From Streptomyces sp. JH14 (GTDB taxonomy: Bacteria > Actinomycetota > Actinomycetes > Streptomycetales > Streptomycetaceae), in NCBI RefSeq assembly GCF_029428675.1, contig NZ_JAJNEL010000001.1:4650001-4714000 (forward strand): a stretch of 64,000 nucleotides of DNA, in the 5' to 3' direction. The notes below the pieces were generated by a model. It was given only the letters and a program-made list of their open reading frames with translations. It did no database searches and was not told the DNA's origin. The translations under genes were made by a program, and so were the position numbers. Below are positions 20,251 to 28,383 of the stretch, in pieces; position 1 is the stretch's first letter, and each line of letters begins with the position of its first letter.

Positions 20251-21120
20251 ATGGCGGAACTGGGTCTGGCCGACACGGTCGGCATCCTGCGACGACCCGG
20301 CATACGGACACGGCGCAGCAGCTCCGGGCTGGGCTGGGAACGTCTGTATCTGTCCGCTCAGGAGGAGCAGCCGTATCGCGCCGCGTTCGATCCGGCCCGC
20401 ACGCATCTGCTGATCCTGCACCGCAGCGGCCCCGTCACCGTGCGACGCGGGAATGGAGCGGGTGCGCGGTCACGCACGATCGGGGCCGGCGGGCTCTTTC
20501 TGCAGCCGGCCGGCCGAACGCTCGCCGTCGAGCTCGGCGGCAAGTTGGACACGATCCACGCCTACCTCACGGACGAGGCGCTGCGTGACGCGAACGACGG
20601 GCGGCCCGTGGAGCTCTCGGAGGAGTTCGGCACAACGGATCCGCTCGCCGAGCAGCTCATGATCGCCCTGGAGGGCGCGGTGCGCTCGTGGGAGCCGTCG
20701 GCCCGCACCTACACCGACCACCTGACCGACATGCTGGCCGCTCAGCTCGTGTACGGGCACCACGTCGGCACGGCCCCGCCCCTGCCCGCGCCGTGCGGGT
20801 TGTCCGCCCGGCAACTCACCGCCGTACGCGAGCTCATGGAGCAGCGGCGCGGCGAACCACTGCCGATCGCGGACCTCGCCGCCGCGGCCGCACTGAGCTG
20901 CAGCCAGTTCACCCGGCAGTTCCGGGCAAGCACGGGCCAGTCACCGCACCAGTACCTGCTGCGGCTGCGCCTTGAACAGGCATGCCGGCTGCTGCGCACC
21001 GGTACCGCCCCGATCCCGGAGGTGGCCATCGCCTCCGGGTTCTCCCACCAGGAACACCTCACTCGGGTGATGCGCGCCCGGCTCGGCACGACCCCGGCCG
21101 CCTTCCGCCGAGCCGGCTGA
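20251..21120 (+). CDS. AraC-family transcriptional regulator (likely regulator of the hydroxyquinol operon)
   Basis: A 289-residue protein with an N-terminal sensor domain (RSSSGLGWERLYLSAQEEQP onward) and a C-terminal AraC/XylS double helix-turn-helix: LPIADLAAAAALSCSQFTRQ, then TGQSPHQYLLRLRLEQACRL and PEVAIASGFSHQEHLTRVMR ending GTTPAAFRRAG. The ATG at 20251 is preferred over a start at 20227 because GAGGAGGT lies 6 nt upstream. It converges on the aromatic operon ending at 21413 and is the nearest regulator, so control of that operon is inferred. The effector is unknown. Confidence 0.88.
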   Translation: MAELGLADTVGILRRPGIRTRRSSSGLGWERLYLSAQEEQPYRAAFDPARTHLLILHRSGPVTVRRGNGAGARSRTIGAGGLFLQPAGRTLAVELGGKLDTIHAYLTDEALRDANDGRPVELSEEFGTTDPLAEQLMIALEGAVRSWEPSARTYTDHLTDMLAAQLVYGHHVGTAPPLPAPCGLSARQLTAVRELMEQRRGEPLPIADLAAAAALSCSQFTRQFRASTGQSPHQYLLRLRLEQACRLLRTGTAPIPEVAIASGFSHQEHLTRVMRARLGTTPAAFRRAG

Positions 21121-21167
21121 GCGTCGGCGCGGGGGCAGGAGCGGGCCAGGGTGGATCGACCGTCCTC

Positions 21168-21216
21168 GGAGGAGCTCACAAGATGGGCGCCCGGCTCCCA
21201 TCTTGTGAGCTCCTCC
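21168..21216. terminator. Strong bidirectional terminator
   Basis: Perfect 20-bp inverted repeat (arms 21168-21187 and 21197-21216, loop of 9 nt) between the convergent AraC gene and the thiolase gene. Confidence 0.85.
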
Positions 21217-21412
21217 CAGAGCCTGCCGGTGGCCTCTGATCGGGCGCCCGGGCCCTGACACGCATGCTCGCCGCGTTGCCGAAATCTCCTGGCAGTTCCT
21301 TCCTCAAGCTCTCAAGGAGCAGGGGAGGCGCCATCCGAGGACATCCCGGCGCCTTGTGATCGCATGCGCCAGACCCCGTCAACCTCTCGATCGAGGGCCA
21401 CCCGGCGGGCTC

Positions 21413-22603
21413 TCAGCGCTCCAGTACCAGGGCCAGCGCCTGGCCCACCCCGATGCACAGCGCCGCCAGGCCCTTACCCGTACCCGCCGCGGCCAGCTGG
21501 TGGGCGACCGCGCCGGTGATGCGGGCGCCCGACGCGCCCAGCGGGTGCCCGATGGCGATGGCGCCGCCCCGCGGATTGACGACCCCCGGGTCGAGTGCCG
21601 GCAGGGCGGCCAAGCAGGCGAGGGCCTGGGCCGCGTAGGCCTCGTTCAGCTCGATCGTGTGCAGACTGTCGGGAGCGACCGCTGCCTTGGCAAGGACCTT
21701 GCGGATCGCGTCGACCGGGCCGAGTCCGAAGTGCTGCGGCTCGATGCCCGTCACTGCCACCGCCCGTACCCGTGCCAGCGGCTCGCGGCCGATCGCCGCG
21801 AGTCCTTCCTCGTCGGCGAGCAACAGCGCGGACGCCCCGTCGTTGAGGGGCGAGGCGTTGCCCGCTGTGATCGTGCCGTCCGAGAGAAAGGCCGGCTTGA
21901 GCGCGGCCAGCGCCTCCAGGGAAGTGTTGTCGCGGATGCCCTCGTCCCGGGACAGGTTCACGCCCTCGACCGGGACGACCTCCCCCTCGTAGGCACCGTC
22001 GCCCCAGGCGCGGGCGGCGTTGCGATGGCTGGCCAGCGCGAATGTGTCCTGTGCCGCGCGGGTGATGCCGTATTTGGCTCCGACCAGTTCCGCGCTCTCC
22101 CCGAGCGGAATCGTCCATTCCCTGGGCATCCGGGGGTTCACCAGCCGCCAGCCGAGTGTCGTCGAGTGAAGCTGCTGGTCCTTCGCCGGGAAGGCCCGCT
22201 CCGGCTTCTGCAGCACCCAGGGCGCGCGGCTCATCGACTCGACACCGCCGGCCACCGCGATGGACGCGTCGCCGAGTGCCACGGCGCGGGCCGCCTGGAT
22301 GACGGCCTCCATACCGGATCCGCAGAGCCGGTTGACGGTGGCTCCGGGCACGCTGACCGGGAGTCCGGCGAGCAGGACGGCCATGCGGGCCACGTTGCGG
22401 TTCTCCTCCCCCGCGCCGTTGGCGTTGCCCAGCAGCACGTCGTCGATGCGCGCCGGGTCCAGGTCGGGACTGCGGTCGAGGAGGGCACGCAGCACACCGG
22501 CGGCGAGGTCGTCGGGGCGTACACCCGACAGTGCGCCGCCGTAACGGCCGAAGGGGGTACGGACGGCGTCTACGATGTACACGTCACGCGGTCGCTCGAT
22601 CAT
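21413..22603 (-). CDS. pcaF: 3-oxoadipyl-CoA thiolase (acetyl-CoA acyltransferase)
   Basis: A 396-residue thiolase. The nucleophile is Cys94 in VNRLCGSGMEAV; other active-site motifs are NEAYAAQ, GHPLGASGAR and LCIGVGQALALVLER. It should split 3-oxoadipyl-CoA with CoA into succinyl-CoA and acetyl-CoA, the last step of the 3-oxoadipate pathway. The assignment to PcaF rather than a general thiolase rests on its place after a CoA-transferase pair and hydroxyquinol enzymes. Its ATG overlaps the stop of the upstream CoA-transferase gene by 4 nt. A strong hairpin at 21168-21216 ends the operon. Confidence 0.88.
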   Translation of the reverse strand: MIERPRDVYIVDAVRTPFGRYGGALSGVRPDDLAAGVLRALLDRSPDLDPARIDDVLLGNANGAGEENRNVARMAVLLAGLPVSVPGATVNRLCGSGMEAVIQAARAVALGDASIAVAGGVESMSRAPWVLQKPERAFPAKDQQLHSTTLGWRLVNPRMPREWTIPLGESAELVGAKYGITRAAQDTFALASHRNAARAWGDGAYEGEVVPVEGVNLSRDEGIRDNTSLEALAALKPAFLSDGTITAGNASPLNDGASALLLADEEGLAAIGREPLARVRAVAVTGIEPQHFGLGPVDAIRKVLAKAAVAPDSLHTIELNEAYAAQALACLAALPALDPGVVNPRGGAIAIGHPLGASGARITGAVAHQLAAAGTGKGLAALCIGVGQALALVLER

Positions 22604-23250
22604 CGGGGCTCCTCAGCGGGCTGGCGGTGGACGGTCAGGGGTGTCCGGGCAGTGATCTGATCGGCCGTCACGCCGGGTGCGGTTTCCACGAGTTCGAGGC
22701 CGTGCGGGGTGATGTCGAGCACGCACAGGTCCGTGATGATCCGGTCCACGCAGCCGCGGCCCGTGAGCGGCAACGTGCACTCTTCGACGATCTTTGAGCT
22801 GCCGTCCTTCGTCATGTGCTCCATGAGCACGACGACCCGGCGGGCGCCGTGAACCAGGTCCATCGCCCCGCCCATCCCCTTGATCATCCTCCCGGGAACC
22901 GCCCAGTTGGCCAGGTCGCCGCGGACGGAGACCTGAAAGGCGCCCAGGATGGCGGTGTCGATGTGGCCGCCGCGGATCATGCCGAAGGAGAGCGAGGAGT
23001 CGAAGAAGGAGGCTCCCGGCAAGACGGTCACGGTCTCCTTGCCCGCGTTGATGAGGTCGGCGTCGACCTCGTCGGGCGACGGGTACGGTCCGACGCCGAG
23101 CAGCCCGTTCTCCGAGTGCAGGACGACGTCGACGCCCGGTGGCAGGAAGTCGGCCACGCGGGTGGGCAGCCCGATGCCGAGATTGACGTAGTCGCCGTCC
23201 CGCAGCTCGCTCGCGGCGCGTGCCGCCATCTCGTTCCTGCTCCAGCTCAT
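22600..23250 (-). CDS. pcaJ: 3-oxoadipate CoA-transferase subunit B
   Basis: A 216-residue class I CoA-transferase beta subunit. The catalytic glutamate lies in LHSENGLLGVGPYP; GDYVNLGIGLPTRVADFLP and LPGASFFDSSLSFGMIRGGH are also typical. With subunit A it moves CoA from succinyl-CoA to 3-oxoadipate. ScoB-type acetoacetate transferases look alike; operon context favours 3-oxoadipate. It overlaps the next gene downstream (thiolase) and the gene upstream by 4 nt each, so the three are translationally coupled. Confidence 0.85.
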   Translation of the reverse strand: MSWSRNEMAARAASELRDGDYVNLGIGLPTRVADFLPPGVDVVLHSENGLLGVGPYPSPDEVDADLINAGKETVTVLPGASFFDSSLSFGMIRGGHIDTAILGAFQVSVRGDLANWAVPGRMIKGMGGAMDLVHGARRVVVLMEHMTKDGSSKIVEECTLPLTGRGCVDRIITDLCVLDITPHGLELVETAPGVTADQITARTPLTVHRQPAEEPR

Positions 23251-24005
23251 CGCTCGCGCACCGTCCTCTTCTCGATTCCCTTGTCGGCCGCCTGCTCCGG
23301 GGTCAGCGCCACGACGCGCTGCACGAACACCCCCGGCACGTGGACCTCGTCGGGGTCGAGCTGCCCCGGCTCGACTATCTCCTCCACTTCGGCCACGGTG
23401 ACGCGCCCGGCCATCGCGGCCACCGGATTGAAGTTCCGCGCCGCACGATGGAAGACGAGGTTGCCGTGCCGGTCCCCGCGCGCGGCCTTGACCAGCGCGT
23501 AGTCCGTGGTGATGGCATGCTCCAGGATGTGGTCCACGCCGTCGAAGGTCCGCACCTCCTTGGCCGGGGAGGCCACGGCGACCGATCCGTCCGCGGCGTA
23601 GCGCCAGGGCAGGCCGCCCTCCGCGACCTGCGTACCGACGCCGGCCGTGGTGTAGAAGGCCGGGATCCCGCTGCCGCCCGCCCTCAGCCGCTCGGCGAGG
23701 GTGCCCTGCGGTGTCAGCTCGACCTCCAGCTCACCCGCCAGGTACTGGCGCGCGAACTCCTTGTTCTCGCCGATGTACGAGCCCGTGACCCGGGCAATAC
23801 GGCCCGCGGCCAGCAGGATGCCGAGGCCGCGGCCGTCGACGCCGCAGTTGTTCGACACGACCGTGAGGCCGCTCGCCCCGGTCGCGTGCAGGGCGCCGAT
23901 GAGGACCTCCGGAACACCGCTCAGTCCGAAGCCTCCGACGGCGAACGACCGTCCGTCCGTCACGTCCGCCAGGGCCTCCTCGGCCGTGGCCACGAGCTTG
24001 TCCAT
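23247..24005 (-). CDS. pcaI: 3-oxoadipate CoA-transferase subunit A
   Basis: A 252-residue alpha subunit of a class I CoA-transferase: GRSFAVGGFGLSGVPEVLIG, TVVSNNCGVDGRGLGILL, SYIGENKEFARQYLAGELEV and ELTPQGTLAERLRAGGSGIP are the family blocks. It pairs with subunit B to activate 3-oxoadipate. The ATG at 24005 gives the usual N-terminus; a longer frame to 24224 overlaps the hydroxylase gene and is rejected. It begins 10 bp after the hydroxylase stop codon. Confidence 0.86.
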   Translation of the reverse strand: MDKLVATAEEALADVTDGRSFAVGGFGLSGVPEVLIGALHATGASGLTVVSNNCGVDGRGLGILLAAGRIARVTGSYIGENKEFARQYLAGELEVELTPQGTLAERLRAGGSGIPAFYTTAGVGTQVAEGGLPWRYAADGSVAVASPAKEVRTFDGVDHILEHAITTDYALVKAARGDRHGNLVFHRAARNFNPVAAMAGRVTVAEVEEIVEPGQLDPDEVHVPGVFVQRVVALTPEQAADKGIEKRTVRER

Positions 24006-24015
24006 ACCGCTCTCC

Positions 24016-25788
24016 CTATCGTGCCAGCACCCGGCGGAGTGCGCCGAGGAGTTCGTCCCGCGCCGACTGTCCGGACTCGGGGGCGGTGGCGCGCCGCCAG
24101 GCGACATGACCGTCCGGGCGCACCAGCAGCACGCCGTCCTCGCCGATCTCCGAGACGCGGCTCCATTCGCCGTACGCGTCACGGGAGTTCTCGTCGCCGA
24201 CGCGCACCACCCGCAGTGGCACACCGAGGGTCTCCTGGCACGCGCGTGCGGCCGTGTCCCAGGCGCCGCCCGACAGGCCGGTCAGTACGGTGAGGGCACC
24301 TTTACCGACGACGTCCAGTGTGGACACGCGCTCGCCCTGCGCGTCGACGAGCCATGCGTGCGGCAGCTTGGCGCCGGGCCGCGTCGTCGGCTGGTGCACC
24401 AACTCTCGGTCCTGCTCCCAGACTTCGACATCGCCGTCGTCGGGGAGTACCGCCGAGGAGACGTAGCGCTGGCCCATCTCGACGCCGTGCGCGTTGAACT
24501 CGTAGTTCTTGAGCTGGACCGCCTCTTCGAGGCGCCGCCTCTTCTTGGCGCCCTCGGGTGTGTGGGCCCTGAGCTGCGCGAGCCCCTCGGCGATGGCCGC
24601 CTCGTCGCTGCCGCCGCCGACGCCGAGCACCTCGAAGATCGGACCGAACTGGTCGCGGCTGAGGTTGGCCCGTTCGACGATCTGCCGTCCGACGGGGGCG
24701 CGTTCGACGGTGTAGCTGTTGAGCAGCTCGGGTCCGGCCTCGCCACGGATCACCATGGCGAGTTTCCAGGCGAGGTTGTAGGAGTCCTGGACGGAGGTGT
24801 TGGAGCCGAGCCCGTTGGACGGCGGGTGGCGGTGCACGGCGTCACCCGCGCAGAAGACCCTTCCAGACGAGTACTCCGCGGCATAGGCGTGGTTGACGGT
24901 CCACAGTGAGGTGGAGGTGATCTCCACGGGCAGGCCGGGGTCGCCGATGAGGTCGCGCACGATCTGCCGCGCCGTCTCCTCGTCCACCTCCGGCGGCGGC
25001 TGCTCTATGTCGTAGCCCCAGACCAGCAGCCATTCGTTCCACGGGCGGACCATGCGGACCAGGCCCATGCCGATGCCGCCGGTATCCGCGCCGGGCTGCA
25101 GCACCCAGTACAGGACGCTCGGCCGGTGGGCGCAGTACTGGGTGAGGTCGGCCTTGAAGACGATGTTCATGCTGCCGGCCTTGGCCATGCGGCCGTCGAA
25201 GGGGAGGCCGAGCTGCTCGGCGACCGCGCTGCGCCCGCCGTCCGCGCCGATCAGGTAGCGGGCCCGCACGGTGAACTCGTCGCCGCGGATCCGGTCGCGC
25301 AGCAGGGCGGTGACACCGTCGTCGTCCTGGGTGAAGCTGAGGAACTCGGTGTCGAAGCGGACCTTGGCACCGCGGGCCGCCGCGTTGTTCACCAGGATCG
25401 GTTCCAGGTAGGTCTGCGGCAGGTCGATCATCTCGCAGGGGCTCTTCGAGCCGTACTCGGTGGCCGTCGCGGGCCCCGTGCCCCAGCTGCGGATACGCCC
25501 GATCTCGTCCCCGGTGAGCGCAGTGCACAGCACCGTGTCCCCCATGAGGTGGGACGGACTGCCGAACGTCAGCGCCTCGGACTCGACGCCGAGGTCGCGC
25601 AGGACCTCCATGGTCCGCTGGTTGGTGATGTGCGCACGCGGGGTGTTGGCCAGCCAGCCGTACTTCGTCACCAGCAGGGTGCGGACGCCGTAGGTGGCCA
25701 GTGCCAGGGCGGCCGAGCCGCCGGCGGGGCCGCTGCCTACGACGAGAACGTCGGTGTCGTACGTGTCGTGCGCGTCGGTGGTTGCCAT
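24016..25788 (-). CDS. FAD-dependent aromatic hydroxylase, TfdB/phenol hydroxylase type
   Basis: A 590-residue class A flavin monooxygenase. The Rossmann motif is DVLVVGSGPAGGSAAL; the second FAD motifs are LIGADGGRSAVAEQLGLPF and FCAGDAVHRHPPSNGLGSNT. The C-terminal thioredoxin-like domain ends near EDGVLLVRPDGHVAWRR. The GDAVHRHPP block matches my memory of 2,4-dichlorophenol 6-monooxygenase. With a hydroxyquinol dioxygenase next door, it may hydroxylate resorcinol or a related phenol to hydroxyquinol; the true substrate is unproven. The ATG at 25788 has GAGGAG about 9 nt upstream. An earlier ATG at 25809 overlaps the upstream stop (ATGA) and is possible. Confidence 0.87.
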   Translation of the reverse strand: MATTDAHDTYDTDVLVVGSGPAGGSAALALATYGVRTLLVTKYGWLANTPRAHITNQRTMEVLRDLGVESEALTFGSPSHLMGDTVLCTALTGDEIGRIRSWGTGPATATEYGSKSPCEMIDLPQTYLEPILVNNAAARGAKVRFDTEFLSFTQDDDGVTALLRDRIRGDEFTVRARYLIGADGGRSAVAEQLGLPFDGRMAKAGSMNIVFKADLTQYCAHRPSVLYWVLQPGADTGGIGMGLVRMVRPWNEWLLVWGYDIEQPPPEVDEETARQIVRDLIGDPGLPVEITSTSLWTVNHAYAAEYSSGRVFCAGDAVHRHPPSNGLGSNTSVQDSYNLAWKLAMVIRGEAGPELLNSYTVERAPVGRQIVERANLSRDQFGPIFEVLGVGGGSDEAAIAEGLAQLRAHTPEGAKKRRRLEEAVQLKNYEFNAHGVEMGQRYVSSAVLPDDGDVEVWEQDRELVHQPTTRPGAKLPHAWLVDAQGERVSTLDVVGKGALTVLTGLSGGAWDTAARACQETLGVPLRVVRVGDENSRDAYGEWSRVSEIGEDGVLLVRPDGHVAWRRATAPESGQSARDELLGALRRVLAR

Positions 25789-25805
25789 GGGTGGGCGCTC
25801 CTCGG

Positions 25806-27734
25806 TCATCCGGCCTGGGGGGCGAGACGGAAGGTGTAGTCGAGACGGCACCACTCCCCGTCGACCGGGCGGCCGTCGGGGGCGGGGCCGGCCTGCGGCG
25901 CGAAGTCGACGATCAGCTCGTCCTTGACGCCGAAGACCGTGTCGCTGTCCAGGTAGGCACCGCCTGACACGAACAGCTGGGTGACGAGCCTGCGGTGGCC
26001 GGGCGCGTCGAACATGAAGTGGAGGTGGGACGCGCGGTAGGGATGGCGCCCGACCGCGGCGAGCATCTGCCCGACCGGTCCGTCCTCCGGGATCGGGTAG
26101 TCCGAAGGCAGGATGGACCAGAAGGTGATCCGTCCCTCGGCGTCGGTGCGTAGCCTGGCACGGAGCACCGGCCCGTCCAGATCGGGGAGTTGGACGTCGT
26201 AGAAGCCGTCCTCGTTGGACTGCCACACGTCCACGACCGCGTCCTTGACCGGCGAGCCGTCGGTGTCCGTGACCAGCACGTCCACCCAGAGCGGGGTGCC
26301 GGGCAGCCCTCCGGAGATGTCGCTGCCGTGAGCGGCCTCGGGCGGGCCCTCCACATAGAAGGGGCCGAGCACTGCGGACGGAGTGGTGTCGGGAGTACGG
26401 GAGTTGGTGAGCAGGTCCACCACGCTGGAGACGCCGAGGGTGTCCGACAGCAGTACGAACTCCTGACGGTTCAGGCTGCAGATCTGCCCGGTGCGGGTGA
26501 GGAAGTCGATGGCGTACTGCCATTCGGCGTCGGTGACGTCGTTGGTGGCGACGAAGGTGTGCAGGTGCCGGACGAGGTCGCTCAGCAGGGTGCGGACACG
26601 GGGGCTGGGTGCCTGCCCGAAGCTCGCCACGACCTGTTCTGTGAGCCGGGCCAGCTTGGCCTCCGTGGTGGGGGGACCCTCGGGGCGGCGTCCCTGCCAG
26701 GCACCGGTCAGCATTTCCGCGATGCCCTCGGTGGTCAGCTCACGTGGGTTGGGGTATGGCGTCGAGGTGGCCAGTTCGGCCGCGCGGGCGAGGCCCGTCT
26801 CAGGCATGCCGAGGTCGCGCAGCGAGGTGGGACCGCCCAGGGAGACGATCAGGTCGTACACGCCACTGGGGGCGTCGGGCACGCCCAGGGCGTCGGCGAT
26901 GCGGCGCATCACATCGGGCACCGTGGGCGCGTTGTAGGCCATGGCGTGCGGGAGGACGACGGTGTGCGTCTCGGCGTGCGGCAGGTCGAAGCTGCCGCCG
27001 AGGGTGTGGCACAGCTTGTGGTGCAGGCCCATACCGACCGTGGCGAGGCAGGTTCCGGCAAGCCATGCCGCCTGGAGCAGGTCCGCACGCGCCTCCCGGT
27101 CGGCCGGGTCGGCTGCCAGGCGGGGCAGCGCCCGTCCGATGCGGGCGATCGCGTCGAGGGCCTGCTGGTCGGTGACCGGGTTGGCTTCTGCGGAGTACAG
27201 GGCCTCGACGGCGTGCGCGAGCGCGTTGACGCCGCTCGTGACGGTCAAGGACAGCGGCAGGGTGAGGGTGAAGTCGACGTCGTAGACGACGGTTTCGGGC
27301 AGGATCGCGGGCGACGACCGGGTCACCTTGCGCCCGTGCCGGGTCTCGCCGAGTACAGGGGTCACCTCGGAGCCCGCGTACGTGGTCGGCAGGATGATCT
27401 GCGGGAGGTCTGTGCGCAGGGCCAGTGCCTTCGACAGGCCCGTCGTCGAGCCGCCACCGACCGCCACGATGCCGTCGGCATTGGCTTTTGTGAGCACGTC
27501 GAGGGCTCGCTCGGTCACCTCCACTGGTGTGTGCATGGCCGCGCCGTCGAACTCGTCCACCACGAGGCCGCCGAGCGCCTCACGGACCCGCGACGAGGCC
27601 GCCGCCAGGGACTGGCTGGACAGCAGCAGCACCCGGGAGCAGCCGAGCCGCTCGACCTCCGCACGGAGGCGCTCGGCTACGCCGGTACCGAACACCACCC
27701 GCGAGGGATGTGATGTGTAGACGAACGTCCCCAT
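25806..27734 (-). CDS. Fusion enzyme: maleylacetate reductase plus hydroxyquinol 1,2-dioxygenase
   Basis: A single 642-residue frame joining two pathway enzymes. Residues 1-350 are an iron-type alcohol dehydrogenase fold of the maleylacetate reductase type: AVGGGSTTGLSKALA, LPTTYAGSEVTPVLGE, SGVNALAHAVEALY and HHKLCHTLGGSFDLPHAETH. Residues 360-642 are an intradiol dioxygenase. Its iron ligands fit Tyr512 (GFYDVQ), Tyr546 (DYPIPEDGPVG), His570 and His572 (ASHLHF), with spacing like known hydroxyquinol dioxygenases. The dioxygenase opens hydroxyquinol to maleylacetate and the reductase makes 3-oxoadipate. GGAGG lies 9 nt before the ATG at 27734. A longer frame to 27911 would run through the promoter. 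Confidence 0.92.
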   Translation of the reverse strand: MGTFVYTSHPSRVVFGTGVAERLRAEVERLGCSRVLLLSSQSLAAASSRVREALGGLVVDEFDGAAMHTPVEVTERALDVLTKANADGIVAVGGGSTTGLSKALALRTDLPQIILPTTYAGSEVTPVLGETRHGRKVTRSSPAILPETVVYDVDFTLTLPLSLTVTSGVNALAHAVEALYSAEANPVTDQQALDAIARIGRALPRLAADPADREARADLLQAAWLAGTCLATVGMGLHHKLCHTLGGSFDLPHAETHTVVLPHAMAYNAPTVPDVMRRIADALGVPDAPSGVYDLIVSLGGPTSLRDLGMPETGLARAAELATSTPYPNPRELTTEGIAEMLTGAWQGRRPEGPPTTEAKLARLTEQVVASFGQAPSPRVRTLLSDLVRHLHTFVATNDVTDAEWQYAIDFLTRTGQICSLNRQEFVLLSDTLGVSSVVDLLTNSRTPDTTPSAVLGPFYVEGPPEAAHGSDISGGLPGTPLWVDVLVTDTDGSPVKDAVVDVWQSNEDGFYDVQLPDLDGPVLRARLRTDAEGRITFWSILPSDYPIPEDGPVGQMLAAVGRHPYRASHLHFMFDAPGHRRLVTQLFVSGGAYLDSDTVFGVKDELIVDFAPQAGPAPDGRPVDGEWCRLDYTFRLAPQAG

Positions 27735-27812
27735 TGAGTTCTGCCTCCGTCTGTCATCCGGATACGTCGGTTGCTTGGCCACCGAGTATGCGAACGGTGT
27801 CCGCGAGAACTC

Positions 27813-27841
27813 CTGCACGATCCGCGCGTCTGTCTGCACGA
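27813..27841 (-). promoter_or_regulatory. 21-bp-spaced direct repeats, candidate AraC-type operator
   Basis: On the minus strand TCGTGCAG occurs at 27841-27834 and again at 27820-27813, a period of 21 bp. AraC-family proteins bind direct repeats spaced by two helical turns. The repeats lie 79-107 bp before the fusion gene, just upstream of a candidate -10 (CATACT) at about 27790. Confidence 0.45.
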
Positions 27842-27966
27842 AACGCGCATGCGCGCCGCGGAAGCGGTCGGGCCGCGCCACATACGTGGGACGGCGCGCC
27901 GGAGCTTGCACAGCGGTGTCGCCGGCGGTCGCTGTCCGGCTCGTTCCGCGACAGTGCGCCTCATAA

Positions 27967-27994
27967 GGGGCCGATTCCGTAGCGGGTCGGCCCC
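27967..27994 (+). terminator. Orphan terminator-like hairpin
   Basis: An 8-bp stem (GGGGCCGA with TCGGCCCC, loop of 12 nt) followed by TGGCTTTT on the plus strand. No plus-strand gene precedes it, so its partner transcript is unknown. Confidence 0.35.
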
Positions 27995-28299
27995 TGGCTT
28001 TTCCGGTGCCGGGATGGCGCTGGGATGGCCCCCGGCCGCTGTACGGCCCTGATCCGTATGCGCATTCCTGGGCGCTGAGGACCCTCGGAACCGCGGTGAC
28101 TGCGCACGCGTGGGCGGGCGGCCGGAGCCAGTGGGGCCGGTAGGGGAGCTGCGGCGCCGGGTGCGCAGTACTGGCTCGGGCGGACGCCCCTTCCGTGGTG
28201 CGGTTGCTCGTGCCGGCCGAACGGTGCTGCGTGTCAAGGGTGTTCCGCGCCGGGCGATGCCGGGGCAGGCGAGCCCGGCAGATGACTGAGGACGCCGGT

Positions 28300-28339
28300 G
28301 GGGCGGCGTACGCCGACGGGTGTCGGTGTGCGCCGCCCC
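28300..28339 (-). terminator. Terminator of ABC permease gene
   Basis: A 15-bp stem with two mismatches (arms 28300-28314 and 28325-28339), 45 nt past the permease stop codon. Confidence 0.6.
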
Positions 28340-28383
28340 TTGGGTGGGACGAGGTGCGGGGGTGGCCCGCTTGTTCATGGCGG

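Larger units (their letters stand above)
27735..28383. other. Long intergenic region upstream of the hydroxyquinol operon
   Basis: This 649-bp gap has no frame I can support as a gene. It holds two TCGTGCAG direct repeats 21 bp apart (27813-27841), an orphan plus-strand hairpin with a T-rich tail (27967-27994), and the terminator of the ABC permease (28300-28339). Most of 28000-28290 shows nothing. Confidence 0.5.

Noticed and set aside
27955..27996. CTCATAA loop resembling a tRNA-Met anticodon loop next to a hairpin
   Set aside because: No acceptor, D or T arms can be built around it; the hairpin is better read as a terminator.
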